NCBI RefSeq assembly: GCF_030150285.1
Contig: NZ_JASLGE010000050.1
Coordinates: 1 to 38,420, forward strand
Direction: 5' to 3'
Length of the DNA stretch: 38,420 bases
From: Pseudomonas sp.
GTDB lineage: Bacteria > Pseudomonadota > Gammaproteobacteria > Pseudomonadales > Pseudomonadaceae
Part shown: in pieces, positions 24,141 to 32,779 of the stretch
Layout: every line of letters starts with the position of its first letter
Numbering within the stretch: position 1 is the first letter of the stretch
Notes under the pieces: model-generated
Seen by the model: only the letters and a program-made list of their open reading frames with translations
The model's database searches: none
Told to the model about the DNA's origin: nothing
Position numbers and translations under genes: made by a program

Positions 24141-24510
24141 GTACAAGAACAATAAGAATCACAGCAACACACAATAAAAATAAGACGTATCGGCTCACGC
24201 ATAACAAGAACAACACGGCGGAGGCGCAGCTAACTGATTCTTTTGGAGAGGTGTTGTCATTGGGGCTTGCCCCACGACTAGGCAGAGAACAACAAAAACT
24301 GCATTTAAAAGCAGCGCCTGAACTAGTTGGATCACTGATCACATCAACACAGCGACCAAAGCAATCCGTTTGCTCTTATCTCCCGATTGGGAGGGTTACA
24401 CAGGCAACACCTTTGTAACCAGGGCAATTAACAAAAACAAAAAGCCCGAAAAACATAATAAAAATAGAGCATGCAATTAATTCTGGGGGAGCTTCGGCTC
24501 CCCTTGTGCT
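24141..24510 (+). ncRNA. crcZ: CrcZ small RNA, Hfq/Crc decoy
   Basis: CrcZ titrates Hfq (with Crc) away from A-rich target mRNAs and so lifts carbon catabolite repression. Position between cbrB and pcnB, size (about 370 nt) and A-rich motifs identify it. AAYAAYAA-type motifs are AACAATAA (24148-24155) and AACAACAA (24288-24295); related runs are near 24173, 24203 (ACAAGAACAAC) and 24431 (ACAAAAACAAAAA). Internal stems include CTCCC-GATT-GGGAG (24380-24393) and GGTTACA/TGTAACC (24394-24420). The 3' end is taken at GGGGAGC-TTCG-GCTCCCC (24486-24503) plus TTGTGCTT; the exact end is uncertain. Confidence 0.92.
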
Positions 24511-24580
24511 TCCCGCCATTCGACAAAATCCGCTAACACGCTCTGGCTCGGGCCTCTTGCAGCTTTTTGGGCGTACCGCT

Positions 24581-24617
24581 TGTAGCTTCGCTCGCAAGAG
24601 CGGCTCAGCTTCCTACA
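24581..24617. repeat. Degenerate REP-like sequence before pcnB
   Basis: TGTAGCTTCGCTCGCAAGAG (24581 onward) with GGCTCAGCTTCCTACA forms an imperfect stem and resembles a worn REP of the TCGCGAGCAAG class. The remaining bases to 24703 contain a -10-like TAGAAT near 24638 for pcnB and no other gene. Confidence 0.4.
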
Positions 24618-24703
24618 CCATCCCCTGACTAAATGCTAGAATCCCCGCCCATCATGCGGTCATTTCTCTTTTTGGCCGAACATTCCTTCAAACAGTGCAT
24701 CCC

Positions 24704-26098
24704 ATGCTGAAGAAGCTGTTCCAGTCATTCCGTTCTCCCAAGCGTCGCACGCAACAACTGCGTAGCACCCCAGAAGTGCTCAACAGCACTCAACACTCGC
24801 TGCAGCGTGCCCAGTTCAGCCGTTACGCGGTCAATATCGTCGAGCGCCTGCAAAACGCTGGCTATCAGGCTTACCTGGTCGGTGGCTGCGTTCGCGACAT
24901 GCTGCTCAACATCACACCCAAAGACTTTGATGTCGCCACCAGCGCGACGCCCGAACAGGTACGCGCCGAGTTTCGTAACGCCCGTATCATCGGCCGACGC
25001 TTCAAGCTGGTGCATATCCACTTCGGACGCGAAATCATTGAGGTCGCGACCTTCCGCGCCAACCACCCGCAAAATGACGAAGAGGAAGACAGCAACCAGT
25101 CCTCGCGTAACGAAAGCGGGCGCATCTTGCGCGATAACGTTTACGGCACTCTGGAAGAAGACGCCCAGCGTCGTGACTTCACGATCAATGCCCTGTACTA
25201 CGACCCGGTAAGCGAGCGCATCCTCGATTACGCCAATGGCGTACATGACATTCGCAACCACCTGCTGCGCCTGATCGGTAACCCGCAACAGCGCTACCAG
25301 GAAGACCCGGTGCGCATGCTGCGGGCTGTACGGTTTGCCGCCAAGCTCAACTTCGGTATCGAGAAACACACCGCGGCCCCTATCCGGGAGCTGGCACCGA
25401 TGCTGCGTGAAATCCCGTCGGCACGGTTGTTCGAGGAAGTCCTCAAGCTATTCCTGTCAGGGAACGCGCTGGACACCTTTGAGATGCTGGTTGACCTGGA
25501 ACTCTTCGAACCCTTGTTCCCGGCCAGCGCCGAAGCACTGGAAGACAATCCGACCTACACCCACACACTGATCAGCGAAGCCTTGCGTAACACCGACCTG
25601 CGGATCAAGCAGGGTAAACCGGTCACACCGGCCTTCCTGTTTGCGGCCCTGCTGTGGCCGGCACTGCCTGCCCGCGTCCTGCGCCTGCAAGACCGTGGCA
25701 TGCCGCCCATTCCTGCCATGCAAGAGGCCGCCCACGACCTGATCGCAGAGCAGTGCCAGCGCATAGCCATCCCCAAACGCTTCACAATGCCGATTCGCGA
25801 AATCTGGGACATGCAGGAACGCCTTCCCCGCCGCAGCGGCAAACGCGCCGACCTGCTGCTCGACAACCCACGCTTCCGGGCGGGCTACGACTTCCTGTTG
25901 TTGCGCGAAATCGCGGGCGAGCAAACCCACGGGCTGGGTGAGTGGTGGACCGACTATCAAGACGCCAACGACAGCGGCCGTCGGGATATGATCCGCGACC
26001 TGAGCAACGCCAAGGACGACGGCGCAGGCCCGGCACCGCGCAAACGCCGCCGCACAGGTGCCAACAAGCGCAAGCGTACTGGCGCTGCGGACGAATAA
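24704..26098 (+). CDS. pcnB: Poly(A) polymerase I
   Basis: PcnB adds 3' poly(A) tails that hasten RNA decay, acting with PNPase. It has 464 residues. The nucleotidyltransferase signature is YLVGGCVRDMLL with the catalytic aspartates in DFDVATSA, followed by RRDFTINALYYDP and the RNA-binding region DPVRMLRAVRFAAKL. The C-terminal tail is very basic (RKRRRTGANKRKR), typical of the enzyme. ATG 24704 (MLKKLFQSF) is preferred to a GTG three codons earlier, which fits the family start, though no strong ribosome site is seen. folK follows after three bases. Confidence 0.95.
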   Translation: MLKKLFQSFRSPKRRTQQLRSTPEVLNSTQHSLQRAQFSRYAVNIVERLQNAGYQAYLVGGCVRDMLLNITPKDFDVATSATPEQVRAEFRNARIIGRRFKLVHIHFGREIIEVATFRANHPQNDEEEDSNQSSRNESGRILRDNVYGTLEEDAQRRDFTINALYYDPVSERILDYANGVHDIRNHLLRLIGNPQQRYQEDPVRMLRAVRFAAKLNFGIEKHTAAPIRELAPMLREIPSARLFEEVLKLFLSGNALDTFEMLVDLELFEPLFPASAEALEDNPTYTHTLISEALRNTDLRIKQGKPVTPAFLFAALLWPALPARVLRLQDRGMPPIPAMQEAAHDLIAEQCQRIAIPKRFTMPIREIWDMQERLPRRSGKRADLLLDNPRFRAGYDFLLLREIAGEQTHGLGEWWTDYQDANDSGRRDMIRDLSNAKDDGAGPAPRKRRRTGANKRKRTGAADE

Positions 26099-26101
26099 CG
26101 A

Positions 26102-26581
26102 ATGGAAACCGTCTATATCGGAATGGGCAGCAACCTGGCCGAGCCGGCCGAGCAATTGCGCAACGCACTCAACGCGTTGGCCCAACTGCCCGATTCACGC
26201 CTTATTGGCGTTTCAGCGTTCTACCAAAGCGATTCGCTGTTACCCGGCCAGCCACGCTATACCAATGCCGTGGCGGCGCTGGAGACGCAAATGGAGCCTC
26301 TGGCGTTACTCAATGCCCTGCAAGCCATTGAGCTTGATCAAGGCCGTGAGCGCCACGAGCGTTGGGGCCCACGCACCTTAGACCTGGACATTCTGCTGTT
26401 CGGCAATCGGCTGATTGACGAGCCTCGCCTCAAAGTGCCGCACTACCACTTGCAGGCCCGGCCTTTCGTCCTGTACCCGTTGGCCGAGCTGGCACCCGCC
26501 TCACTCACGCTGGCCGATGGCAGAACCCTTGAGCAGTTACTGGCTGATTGCCCGTTTGTCGGGTTGGAGCGTCTCTCTTAA
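26102..26581 (+). CDS. folK: 6-hydroxymethyl-7,8-dihydropterin pyrophosphokinase (FolK)
   Basis: FolK transfers pyrophosphate from ATP to the pterin in folate synthesis. It has 159 residues, the usual length. The N-terminal VYIGMGSNLAEP and the signature RWGPRTLDLDILLFG, with the two Mg-binding aspartates, are intact. It begins three bases after pcnB, so the two form one unit. Its start lacks a free-standing ribosome site and probably relies on coupling to pcnB. Confidence 0.96.
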   Translation: METVYIGMGSNLAEPAEQLRNALNALAQLPDSRLIGVSAFYQSDSLLPGQPRYTNAVAALETQMEPLALLNALQAIELDQGRERHERWGPRTLDLDILLFGNRLIDEPRLKVPHYHLQARPFVLYPLAELAPASLTLADGRTLEQLLADCPFVGLERLS

Positions 26582-26807
26582 AACGCTGAATCGAATCAAC
26601 GCCTGCGGTAACACTCCTGTGGTAACACCCGGAATTGACTTCCCGCCCCCTCGTCACGACTATAGGCATCCCGCTGCCGTCCATTGGGCGGCGCACTGTG
26701 AAAAACAGGCGCTTAAACACCCCCTTATAAGGTGTGTCTGTCTATAACGATGAATCACGCGTGTTACTCGCAGTGGTTATCGCACTGTCTGACGAGGATC
26801 CTTTTTC
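26582..26807 (+). other. panB upstream region
   Basis: The 226-base gap holds a direct repeat GGTAACAC (26608-26615 and 26622-26629), a TTGACT (26634-26639) without a well-spaced -10, and the small stem ACACC/GGTGT around CTTATAAG near 26725. GAGGAT lies just before the panB start. I can place no promoter with confidence. Confidence 0.35.
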
Positions 26808-27608
26808 ATGCCGGCTATCACTTTGACCACCCTGCAAAGCCTTAAGCAAAAAGGTGAAAAAATCACCATGCTGACGTGCTATGACGCCACCTTTGCCCAC
26901 GCCTGCAATCAAGCCGGCGTTGAGCTGCTACTGGTAGGCGACTCCTTGGGCATGGTTCTGCAAGGGCATGACAGCACTTTGCCAGTCACTACCGATGAGG
27001 TGGCGTACCACGTGGCGTGCGTCAAGCGCGGCAATCAGGGCGCAATGATCCTGGCGGACTTGCCGTTCATGGCCAATGCAACGCTTGAGCAAACCCTGAA
27101 CAACAGCGCAAAACTGATGCAGGCTGGCGCTCACATGGTCAAGGTCGAAGGTGCCGTCTGGCTCGCTGAGTCGATTCGCCTGCTGACCGATCGCGGTATT
27201 CCCGTGTGCGCTCATATGGGCCTGACCCCACAAACGGTCAACGTGCTGGGCGGCTATAAAGTTCAAGGCCGTAACGACATCCAGGCACGCCAAATGCGGG
27301 CCGATGCCATTGCCCTTGAGCAAGCCGGGGCCGCGATGCTGCTGTTGGAGTGCGTCCCCAGCGAACTGGCCAAGGAAATCACTCAAGCGGTGAAAATACC
27401 GGTCATCGGTATCGGTGCAGGGAGCGACACCGACGGTCAGGTGCTGGTACTCCATGACATGCTCGGCCTCTCGCTCACCGGGCGCGTCCCGAAATTCGTG
27501 AAGAACTTCATGGCGGGTCAACCCGATATTGTGTCGGCACTCAGCGCTTACGTGGCTGAAGTCAAAGCCGTCAGTTTTCCAGGTACCGAACACGGATTCT
27601 CTGCATGA
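26808..27608 (+). CDS. panB: 3-methyl-2-oxobutanoate hydroxymethyltransferase (PanB)
   Basis: PanB makes ketopantoate from 2-ketoisovalerate (the valine precursor) and methylene-tetrahydrofolate, the first step to pantothenate and CoA. It has 266 residues with the TIM-barrel motifs MLTCYDATFA, LLVGDSLGMVLQGHDST and VPVIGIGAG-like PVIGIGAG. Neighbouring folK provides folate and the ilv genes the keto acid, a sensible metabolic cluster. Its end overlaps panC by four bases (ATGA). Confidence 0.97.
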   Translation: MPAITLTTLQSLKQKGEKITMLTCYDATFAHACNQAGVELLLVGDSLGMVLQGHDSTLPVTTDEVAYHVACVKRGNQGAMILADLPFMANATLEQTLNNSAKLMQAGAHMVKVEGAVWLAESIRLLTDRGIPVCAHMGLTPQTVNVLGGYKVQGRNDIQARQMRADAIALEQAGAAMLLLECVPSELAKEITQAVKIPVIGIGAGSDTDGQVLVLHDMLGLSLTGRVPKFVKNFMAGQPDIVSALSAYVAEVKAVSFPGTEHGFSA

Positions 27609-28483
27609 ACACTGTTAAAACCGTTCGCGAGTTGCGGGCCGCTGTGGCTCGCGCACGTAGCGAAGGCAAGCAAATCGGCCTCGTTCCCACCATGGGCAAT
27701 CTGCACCGCGGCCACGCGGCACTCGTCACGACAGCCGCCCAGCAGGCTGACTTCGTGGTAGCGAGCATCTTCGTTAACCCACTGCAATTTGGTGCCAACG
27801 AAGACCTGGACACCTACCCGCGCACCTTGGCGGCCGATCAGGAAAAACTGCTACAAGCGGGCTGCCATCTATTGTTCGCCCCGACGGTTGAAGAAATGTA
27901 CCCCAACGGTATGTCCGGCTTGACCCGCGTCACTGCGGCCCAGCTCAGCAATGAGCTGTGTGGCAGCCGCCGGCCGGGGCATTTTGATGGGGTTACCACC
28001 GTTGTCAGTAAATTGTTCAATATGGTGCAGCCGGATCTGGCCATCTTCGGGCAAAAGGACTACCAGCAGTTGGCCGTTATCCGCGCCATGGTCCATGACC
28101 TGAACATGCCGATCCAGATTATCAGCGAGCCCACTGTACGGGCCGATGATGGCCTTGCGTTGTCTTCGCGCAATGGCTACCTGAACGAAGAACAACGGGC
28201 GCTCGCCCCCGCCTTGTACCGCCACCTGACGGCAATGACTCAAGCCGTCAAAGCGGGTGATCGCGACTACCCGGCACTGGTGCGCCAGCACCTGGAGCAC
28301 ATCAGCGCGCTGGGCTTTCGCCCGGACTACCTGGAAGTGCGCCAGGCACAAACCCTGCTTCCTGCCGCCGCGAGTGATCGCGACCTGGTGATTCTGGTCG
28401 CTGCGTTCCTGGGCAGCACGCGCTTGATTGATAACATCCACCTGAACCTCGACAACGTCCTCCACACCGACACGTTGCCGTAA
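27605..28483 (+). CDS. panC: Pantothenate synthetase (PanC)
   Basis: PanC joins pantoate and beta-alanine with ATP. It has 292 residues. The HIGH-type motif is PTMGNLHRGHAAL, the core is FVNPLQFGANEDLDTYPRT, and KDYQQLAVIR and LALSSRNGYL complete the active site. It overlaps panB by four bases and is probably translated from the same mRNA. panD, which makes beta-alanine, is not downstream. Confidence 0.97.
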   Translation: MNTVKTVRELRAAVARARSEGKQIGLVPTMGNLHRGHAALVTTAAQQADFVVASIFVNPLQFGANEDLDTYPRTLAADQEKLLQAGCHLLFAPTVEEMYPNGMSGLTRVTAAQLSNELCGSRRPGHFDGVTTVVSKLFNMVQPDLAIFGQKDYQQLAVIRAMVHDLNMPIQIISEPTVRADDGLALSSRNGYLNEEQRALAPALYRHLTAMTQAVKAGDRDYPALVRQHLEHISALGFRPDYLEVRQAQTLLPAAASDRDLVILVAAFLGSTRLIDNIHLNLDNVLHTDTLP

Positions 28484-28727
28484 TCCGTCAGCGGTCCCCA
28501 ACCGGAAAATACCACTGAAACGATTCATCTAGCGTCACATGGCTGTGACAAAAGTTACTGTTTGACGTCAGACAAAGCCGAGACATATGCAGGCTCTAGA
28601 GTTACTGTGAGCGACCTGCTGTGTCTGATGTGTAAGCAGGCCAACCGCGAACCTCCTGACGCAAAAGGAGGTTTCGGTGTTTTCAGTGTCCAACAGGCAG
28701 TTCAAGCAAAAAAGGATATTCGCAGCG
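28484..28727 (+). other. panC-pgi gap with palindrome and two stem-loops
   Basis: This 244-base gap has no gene. It holds a perfect inverted repeat GTCACA-TGGC-TGTGAC (28534-28549), resembling a CRP/Vfr-type or other dimer site with unusual spacing. A weak promoter TTGACG (28562-28567)-N18-TATGCA follows, then a stem CCTGCT/AGCAGG (28615-28640) and a stem AACCTCC/GGAGGTT (28650-28673) followed by the T-rich TCGGTGTTTTC. The last two could be a pgi leader or a small RNA with terminator. Confidence 0.4.
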
Positions 28728-30392
28728 ATGGCGTACTACCGCACTCCTCACGACGTGACCGCTCTGCCCGCTTGGCAAGCGCTGAAGCTTCACCGCGCCG
28801 ACATGCAAAATTTCAGCATGCGCGATGCGTTCAACACTCACCCTAAACGCTTTGAAGACTTCACCCTGAGCAGCTGCGGGCTTTTCCTGGACTACTCGAA
28901 AAACCTGATTACTGACCAAACCCGCAGCTTGCTGGTAGACCTCGCCAATGAAGTCGACCTCAAGGGCGCGATCCACTCGATGTTTTCCGGCGAGATCGTC
29001 AACGCCTCCGAAGGCCGCCCTGCCCTGCACACGGCACTGCGACGCCCGGTGGCCGACAAACTGTCGGTCAACGGCGTGAACATCATCCCGCAGGTGCACA
29101 AAGTCCTGAATCAAATGACCGAGCTGGTCGGCCGCATTCACGACGGCCTGTGGCGCGGGTATACCGAAAAACCGATTACCGACATCGTTAACATCGGCAT
29201 TGGCGGCTCGTTCCTCGGCCCTGAGCTGGTGTCTGAAGCGCTGCTGTCCTACGCCCAAAAAGGCGTGCGCTGCCACTACCTGGCGAACATCGACGGCAGT
29301 GAGTTTCACGAACTCGCGGCCAAACTGCGCGCGGAAACCACGCTGTTTATCGTTTCGTCCAAATCGTTCAATACCCTCGAAACCTTGAAAAACGCCCAGG
29401 CCGCGCGCGCGTGGTACCTGGCTCAAGGCGGCTCCGAGGCCGAGTTGCACCGCCACTTTATCGCCGTATCGAGTAACAACGCAGCGGCAGTAGCGTTCGG
29501 TATCCGCGAAGAGAACATCTTCCCGATGTGGGACTGGGTCGGCGGGCGTTATTCGTTGTGGTCAGCCATTGGCTTGCCCATCGCCTTGGCCATCGGCATG
29601 TCCAACTTCAAGGAACTGCTGTCCGGTGCCTACAGCATGGACCTGCACTTCCAGAACGCCCCCTTTGAACAAAACATGCCTGTGCTGATGGCGGCGCTCG
29701 GCGTTTGGTACGGCAACTTCTGGGGTGCGCAAAGCCACGCGATCCTGCCGTACGACCATTACCTGCGCAACATCACCAAACACTTGCAGCAGTTGGATAT
29801 GGAATCCAACGGCAAAAGCGTTCGCCAGGACGGTACGCCCGTGTCCACCGACACGGGGCCCGTGATCTGGGGTGGCGTGGGCTGCAATGGCCAGCATGCT
29901 TATCACCAATTGCTGCACCAAGGCACACAGCTGATTCCAGCCGACTTTATCGTGCCGATTGTCAGCTTTAACCCGGTCTCCGATCACCATCAATGGCTGT
30001 ATGCCAACTGCTTGTCCCAGAGCCAGGCCTTGATGCTGGGGAAAACCCTCGAAGAAGCCGAGGCCGAATTGCGCGACCAAGGCATGGCTGAAGCCGACGT
30101 GCAAAGACTGGCACCACACAAAGTGATCCCGGGCAACCGTCCGAGCAACACCTTGGTGGTGGAGCGTATCAGCCCACGTCGCCTCGGCGCGCTGGTTGCC
30201 CTGTACGAGCACAAGGTTTTCGTACAGAGCGTGATCTGGGGTATTAATGCGTTCGACCAGTGGGGCGTTGAGCTGGGTAAAGAACTGGGCAAAGGCGTTT
30301 ACAATCGTCTGACCGGCAGCCAGGAAGAACCTGCTGACGATGCATCGACTCAAGGCCTGATCAACTACTTCCGCGGTCGCCATCGCGGTTGA
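28728..30392 (+). CDS. pgi: Glucose-6-phosphate isomerase
   Basis: Pgi interconverts glucose-6-phosphate and fructose-6-phosphate. In pseudomonads, which lack phosphofructokinase, this serves gluconeogenesis and the Entner-Doudoroff cycle. It has 554 residues, close to the 549 of E. coli. The signatures VGGRYSLWSAIGLPIALA and the region NGQHAYHQLLHQGTQLIPADF are intact. I chose ATG 28728 (MAYYRTPHDVTALP) as the family start, with AAGGA 11 bases upstream; an upstream GTG would add 17 residues that overlap the stem-loop. A 10-bp stem lies seven bases after the stop. Confidence 0.97.
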   Translation: MAYYRTPHDVTALPAWQALKLHRADMQNFSMRDAFNTHPKRFEDFTLSSCGLFLDYSKNLITDQTRSLLVDLANEVDLKGAIHSMFSGEIVNASEGRPALHTALRRPVADKLSVNGVNIIPQVHKVLNQMTELVGRIHDGLWRGYTEKPITDIVNIGIGGSFLGPELVSEALLSYAQKGVRCHYLANIDGSEFHELAAKLRAETTLFIVSSKSFNTLETLKNAQAARAWYLAQGGSEAELHRHFIAVSSNNAAAVAFGIREENIFPMWDWVGGRYSLWSAIGLPIALAIGMSNFKELLSGAYSMDLHFQNAPFEQNMPVLMAALGVWYGNFWGAQSHAILPYDHYLRNITKHLQQLDMESNGKSVRQDGTPVSTDTGPVIWGGVGCNGQHAYHQLLHQGTQLIPADFIVPIVSFNPVSDHHQWLYANCLSQSQALMLGKTLEEAEAELRDQGMAEADVQRLAPHKVIPGNRPSNTLVVERISPRRLGALVALYEHKVFVQSVIWGINAFDQWGVELGKELGKGVYNRLTGSQEEPADDASTQGLINYFRGRHRG

Positions 30393-30398
30393 TTGATA

Positions 30399-30426
30399 GC
30401 CAGCCCGTCTCACCCCACGGGCTGGC
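30399..30426 (+). terminator. Stem-loop after pgi
   Basis: GCCAGCCCGT and ACGGGCTGGC form a perfect 10-bp stem with an 8-base loop. There is no T-run, and it ends 14 bases before the next start, so it may serve as a partial terminator or mRNA stabiliser. Confidence 0.5.
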
Positions 30427-30440
30427 ACAACCGAGGCAGC

Positions 30441-31310
30441 ATGGAATTCATCCGCCGTCCCATCGAACGCCAGATCATGAGCCTGTCCGGCCTTTCCCTC
30501 GGCCAGCTCGACCTCGAAAACCCCAAAGGCGACCCCGGCCTGTTTGGCCCCACCTCCATCAGTTGGCAGGTGCACGGTGATTTCACCAGCATGCTGATTG
30601 GTGGTATCAGCGCCTTGATGCTCCAGGCCTTGCACCCTTTGGCACTGGCCGGGGTCTGGGATCACTCCAATTTTCGCCAGGACATGCTGGGCCGGTTGCG
30701 CCGCACCGGGCAGTTTATTTCCGGCACCACGTTTGGCTCCACCCACGACGCCAACTGGCTGATCGACAAAGTACGCACCATTCACCTGCAAGTGGTGGGC
30801 ACTGGGCTCGATGGCAGCACCTATGCCGCCAGCGATCCCGAACTGTTGACCTGGGTTCACGTCGCAGAAGTCAGCAACTTTCTGGCGGCCCATCTGCGAT
30901 ACCGCAACCCGAACTTATCAGGTGCCGATCAAGACCAGTACTACAGCGAAATCGCCTTGGTCGCGGAACGATTGGGCGCAACCGATGTGCCACGCTCGCG
31001 CCAGCAAATAGCTGATTACTTGGCGCGCATGCGCCCGCACTTACTGTGCGACGACCGCAGCCGTGAAGTGGTTCGCCTGTTGCTCAATGCCCCCGCGCCC
31101 AGCCTGTTGGCCAAGCCCTTTGGTGCGCTGATGATGCAGGCCGGCATTGACTTGCTGCCGGACTGGGCCAGCCATCTATTGGCGCTGGAGCAACGCCCAC
31201 TCACCCGTAACCTGGTGCGTTGTGCCGTTAACAGCACGGCCCCAGTCCTGCGTTGGGCCGTGCGCAATGGCTCCGTGCAAAGGGCGCGGCGACGCATGAT
31301 GCCAAGCTGA
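30441..31310 (+). CDS. Oxygenase MpaB-family (DUF2236) protein
   Basis: This 289-residue protein belongs to the DUF2236/MpaB-like family of putative heme oxygenases. The family core is recognised in MLIGGISALMLQALHPLALAGVWDHSNF, of which ALHPLALAGV near residue 60 is the key part, with the conserved histidine, and WVHVAEVSNFLAAH in the middle. Family members cleave prenyl chains in fungi or rubber in other bacteria (latex-clearing protein is a relative); the substrate here is unknown. ATG 30441 is chosen as it gives the usual start. No redox partner gene is adjacent. Confidence 0.82.
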   Translation: MEFIRRPIERQIMSLSGLSLGQLDLENPKGDPGLFGPTSISWQVHGDFTSMLIGGISALMLQALHPLALAGVWDHSNFRQDMLGRLRRTGQFISGTTFGSTHDANWLIDKVRTIHLQVVGTGLDGSTYAASDPELLTWVHVAEVSNFLAAHLRYRNPNLSGADQDQYYSEIALVAERLGATDVPRSRQQIADYLARMRPHLLCDDRSREVVRLLLNAPAPSLLAKPFGALMMQAGIDLLPDWASHLLALEQRPLTRNLVRCAVNSTAPVLRWAVRNGSVQRARRRMMPS

Positions 31311-31330
31311 GAAATCGCAACAATTGCCAA

Positions 31331-31352
31331 GCTGCCTGCGGCTACGACTACA
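31331..31352. repeat. Solo degenerate REP half
   Basis: GCTGCCTGCGGCTACGACTA (31331 onward) reads on the other strand as TGTAGTCGTAGCCGCAGGCA, close to the REP heads at 18311 and 32635. No inverted partner is nearby. It lies between the MpaB-like gene and the thiolase gene. Confidence 0.45.
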
Positions 31353-31440
31353 CGAGTTGACTGCATGTATGCCACCATGCAGCCCTGATTCCGAATGCCG
31401 CGCGCTGCGCTGCACACCAATAATAATGAGGATTCCTGCA

Positions 31441-32622
31441 ATGCAAGATGTCGTAATCGTTGCCGCCACCCGCACAGCCGTCGGCAGCTTCCAGGGTTCA
31501 TTGGCCCACATACCCGCTGTTGATCTAGGCGCAGCGGTCATTCGCCAACTGCTGGTGCAAACCGGCCTGGAGGGCGCGCAAGTTGATGAAGTCATCATGG
31601 GTCAGGTACTCACTGCCGGAGCCGGACAGAACCCGGCACGCCAAGCGGCGATCAAGGCAGGCCTGCCCTTCGCCGTGCCCGCACTGACCTTGAACAAGGT
31701 GTGCGGCTCGGGCCTCAAAGCACTGCACCTGGCGGCGCAAGCGATTCGTTGCGGCGATGCCGACGTGATCATTGCCGGTGGCCAGGAGAACATGAGCCTG
31801 TCCAACTACATCGTGCCTGGCGCTCGTACCGGCCTGCGCATGGGGCACAGCCAAATCGTCGACACCATGATCAGCGACGGCCTGTGGGATGCATTCAACG
31901 ATTACCACATGGGCATTACCGCCGAAAACCTGGTGGATAAATACGGTATCACCCGTGAAGAGCAAGATGCATTCGCCGCAAAGTCCCAACAAAAGGCCAT
32001 TGAAGCCATCGAAACCGGCCGTTTTGTCGATGAAATCACTCCCATCCTGATCCCTCAGCGCAAAGGCGAGCCTGTCGCGTTCGCCACCGATGAGCAGCCG
32101 CGCGCAGGAACCACCGCCGAGTCGCTGGCCAAGCTCAGACCCGCCTTCAAAAAAGACGGCTCCGTGACTGCCGGCAACGCCTCTTCACTTAACGACGGTG
32201 CAGCAGCCATCATGTTGATGAGCGCTACCAAAGCCAAAGCCCTTGGCCTGCCCGTGCTGGCCAAAGTCGCGGCTTACGCCAACGCCGGTGTCGACCCGGC
32301 CATCATGGGCATCGGCCCGGTAAGTGCCACTCAGCGCTGCCTGGGCAAAGCCGGCTGGAGCCTGGAACAACTGGACCTGATCGAGGCCAATGAGGCCTTT
32401 GCCGCTCAGGCGCTGTCGGTCGGTAAAGAACTGAACTGGGACGCTAACAAGGTCAACGTTAACGGCGGCGCGATTGCCATTGGCCACCCAATTGGCGCAT
32501 CAGGTTGCCGTGTTCTCGTGACGCTGCTGCATGAAATGCTCAAGCGCGATGCCAAAAAAGGCCTCGCCACCTTGTGCATCGGCGGTGGTCAGGGTGTAGC
32601 CCTGGCGCTTGAACGCGACTGA
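31441..32622 (+). CDS. Acetyl-CoA acetyltransferase (thiolase)
   Basis: This biosynthetic/degradative thiolase of 393 residues joins or splits acetyl-CoA units. The nucleophilic cysteine is Cys88 in LNKVCGSGLKAL; the catalytic histidine is in GHPIGASGCRV and the second cysteine in LCIGGGQGVAL. All three are intact. It resembles AtoB/PhaA-type enzymes, but with no CoA-transferase, dehydrogenase or PHA genes nearby the pathway cannot be fixed, so no symbol is given. ATG 31441 is supported by a GAGG 12 bases upstream and by the family start QDVVIVAATRT. Confidence 0.93.
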   Translation: MQDVVIVAATRTAVGSFQGSLAHIPAVDLGAAVIRQLLVQTGLEGAQVDEVIMGQVLTAGAGQNPARQAAIKAGLPFAVPALTLNKVCGSGLKALHLAAQAIRCGDADVIIAGGQENMSLSNYIVPGARTGLRMGHSQIVDTMISDGLWDAFNDYHMGITAENLVDKYGITREEQDAFAAKSQQKAIEAIETGRFVDEITPILIPQRKGEPVAFATDEQPRAGTTAESLAKLRPAFKKDGSVTAGNASSLNDGAAAIMLMSATKAKALGLPVLAKVAAYANAGVDPAIMGIGPVSATQRCLGKAGWSLEQLDLIEANEAFAAQALSVGKELNWDANKVNVNGGAIAIGHPIGASGCRVLVTLLHEMLKRDAKKGLATLCIGGGQGVALALERD

Positions 32623-32634
32623 AGTCACACCCTG

Positions 32635-32717
32635 TTGTAGCCGCTGCCAAAGGCTGCGAAGCGTACTGTCTGGCAAGCTGCCGCAGCTACTTTCGAAGCC
32701 GCCGGCAGCGACTACAA
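32635..32717. repeat. REPIN: two inverted REP sequences after the thiolase gene
   Basis: TGTAGCCGCTGCCAAAGGCT (32635 onward) faces an inverted copy whose reverse complement begins TGTAGTCGCTGCCGGCGGCT (32717 downward). It is the same family as the pair at 18311-18404. It lies 12 bases after the stop, where it could act as a 3' mRNA stabiliser. Confidence 0.85.
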
Positions 32718-32779
32718 AGCCCGTTGCGACGCTGTTCTGCTAAACTGCCGCGCCTTATCTATCCCCCAAGGCGCATCGC

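Noticed and set aside
29562..30893. Long minus-strand frame (about 440 codons) opposite pgi and the MpaB-like gene
   Set aside because: It spans two real genes on the other strand, has shadow-like composition and no family motif.
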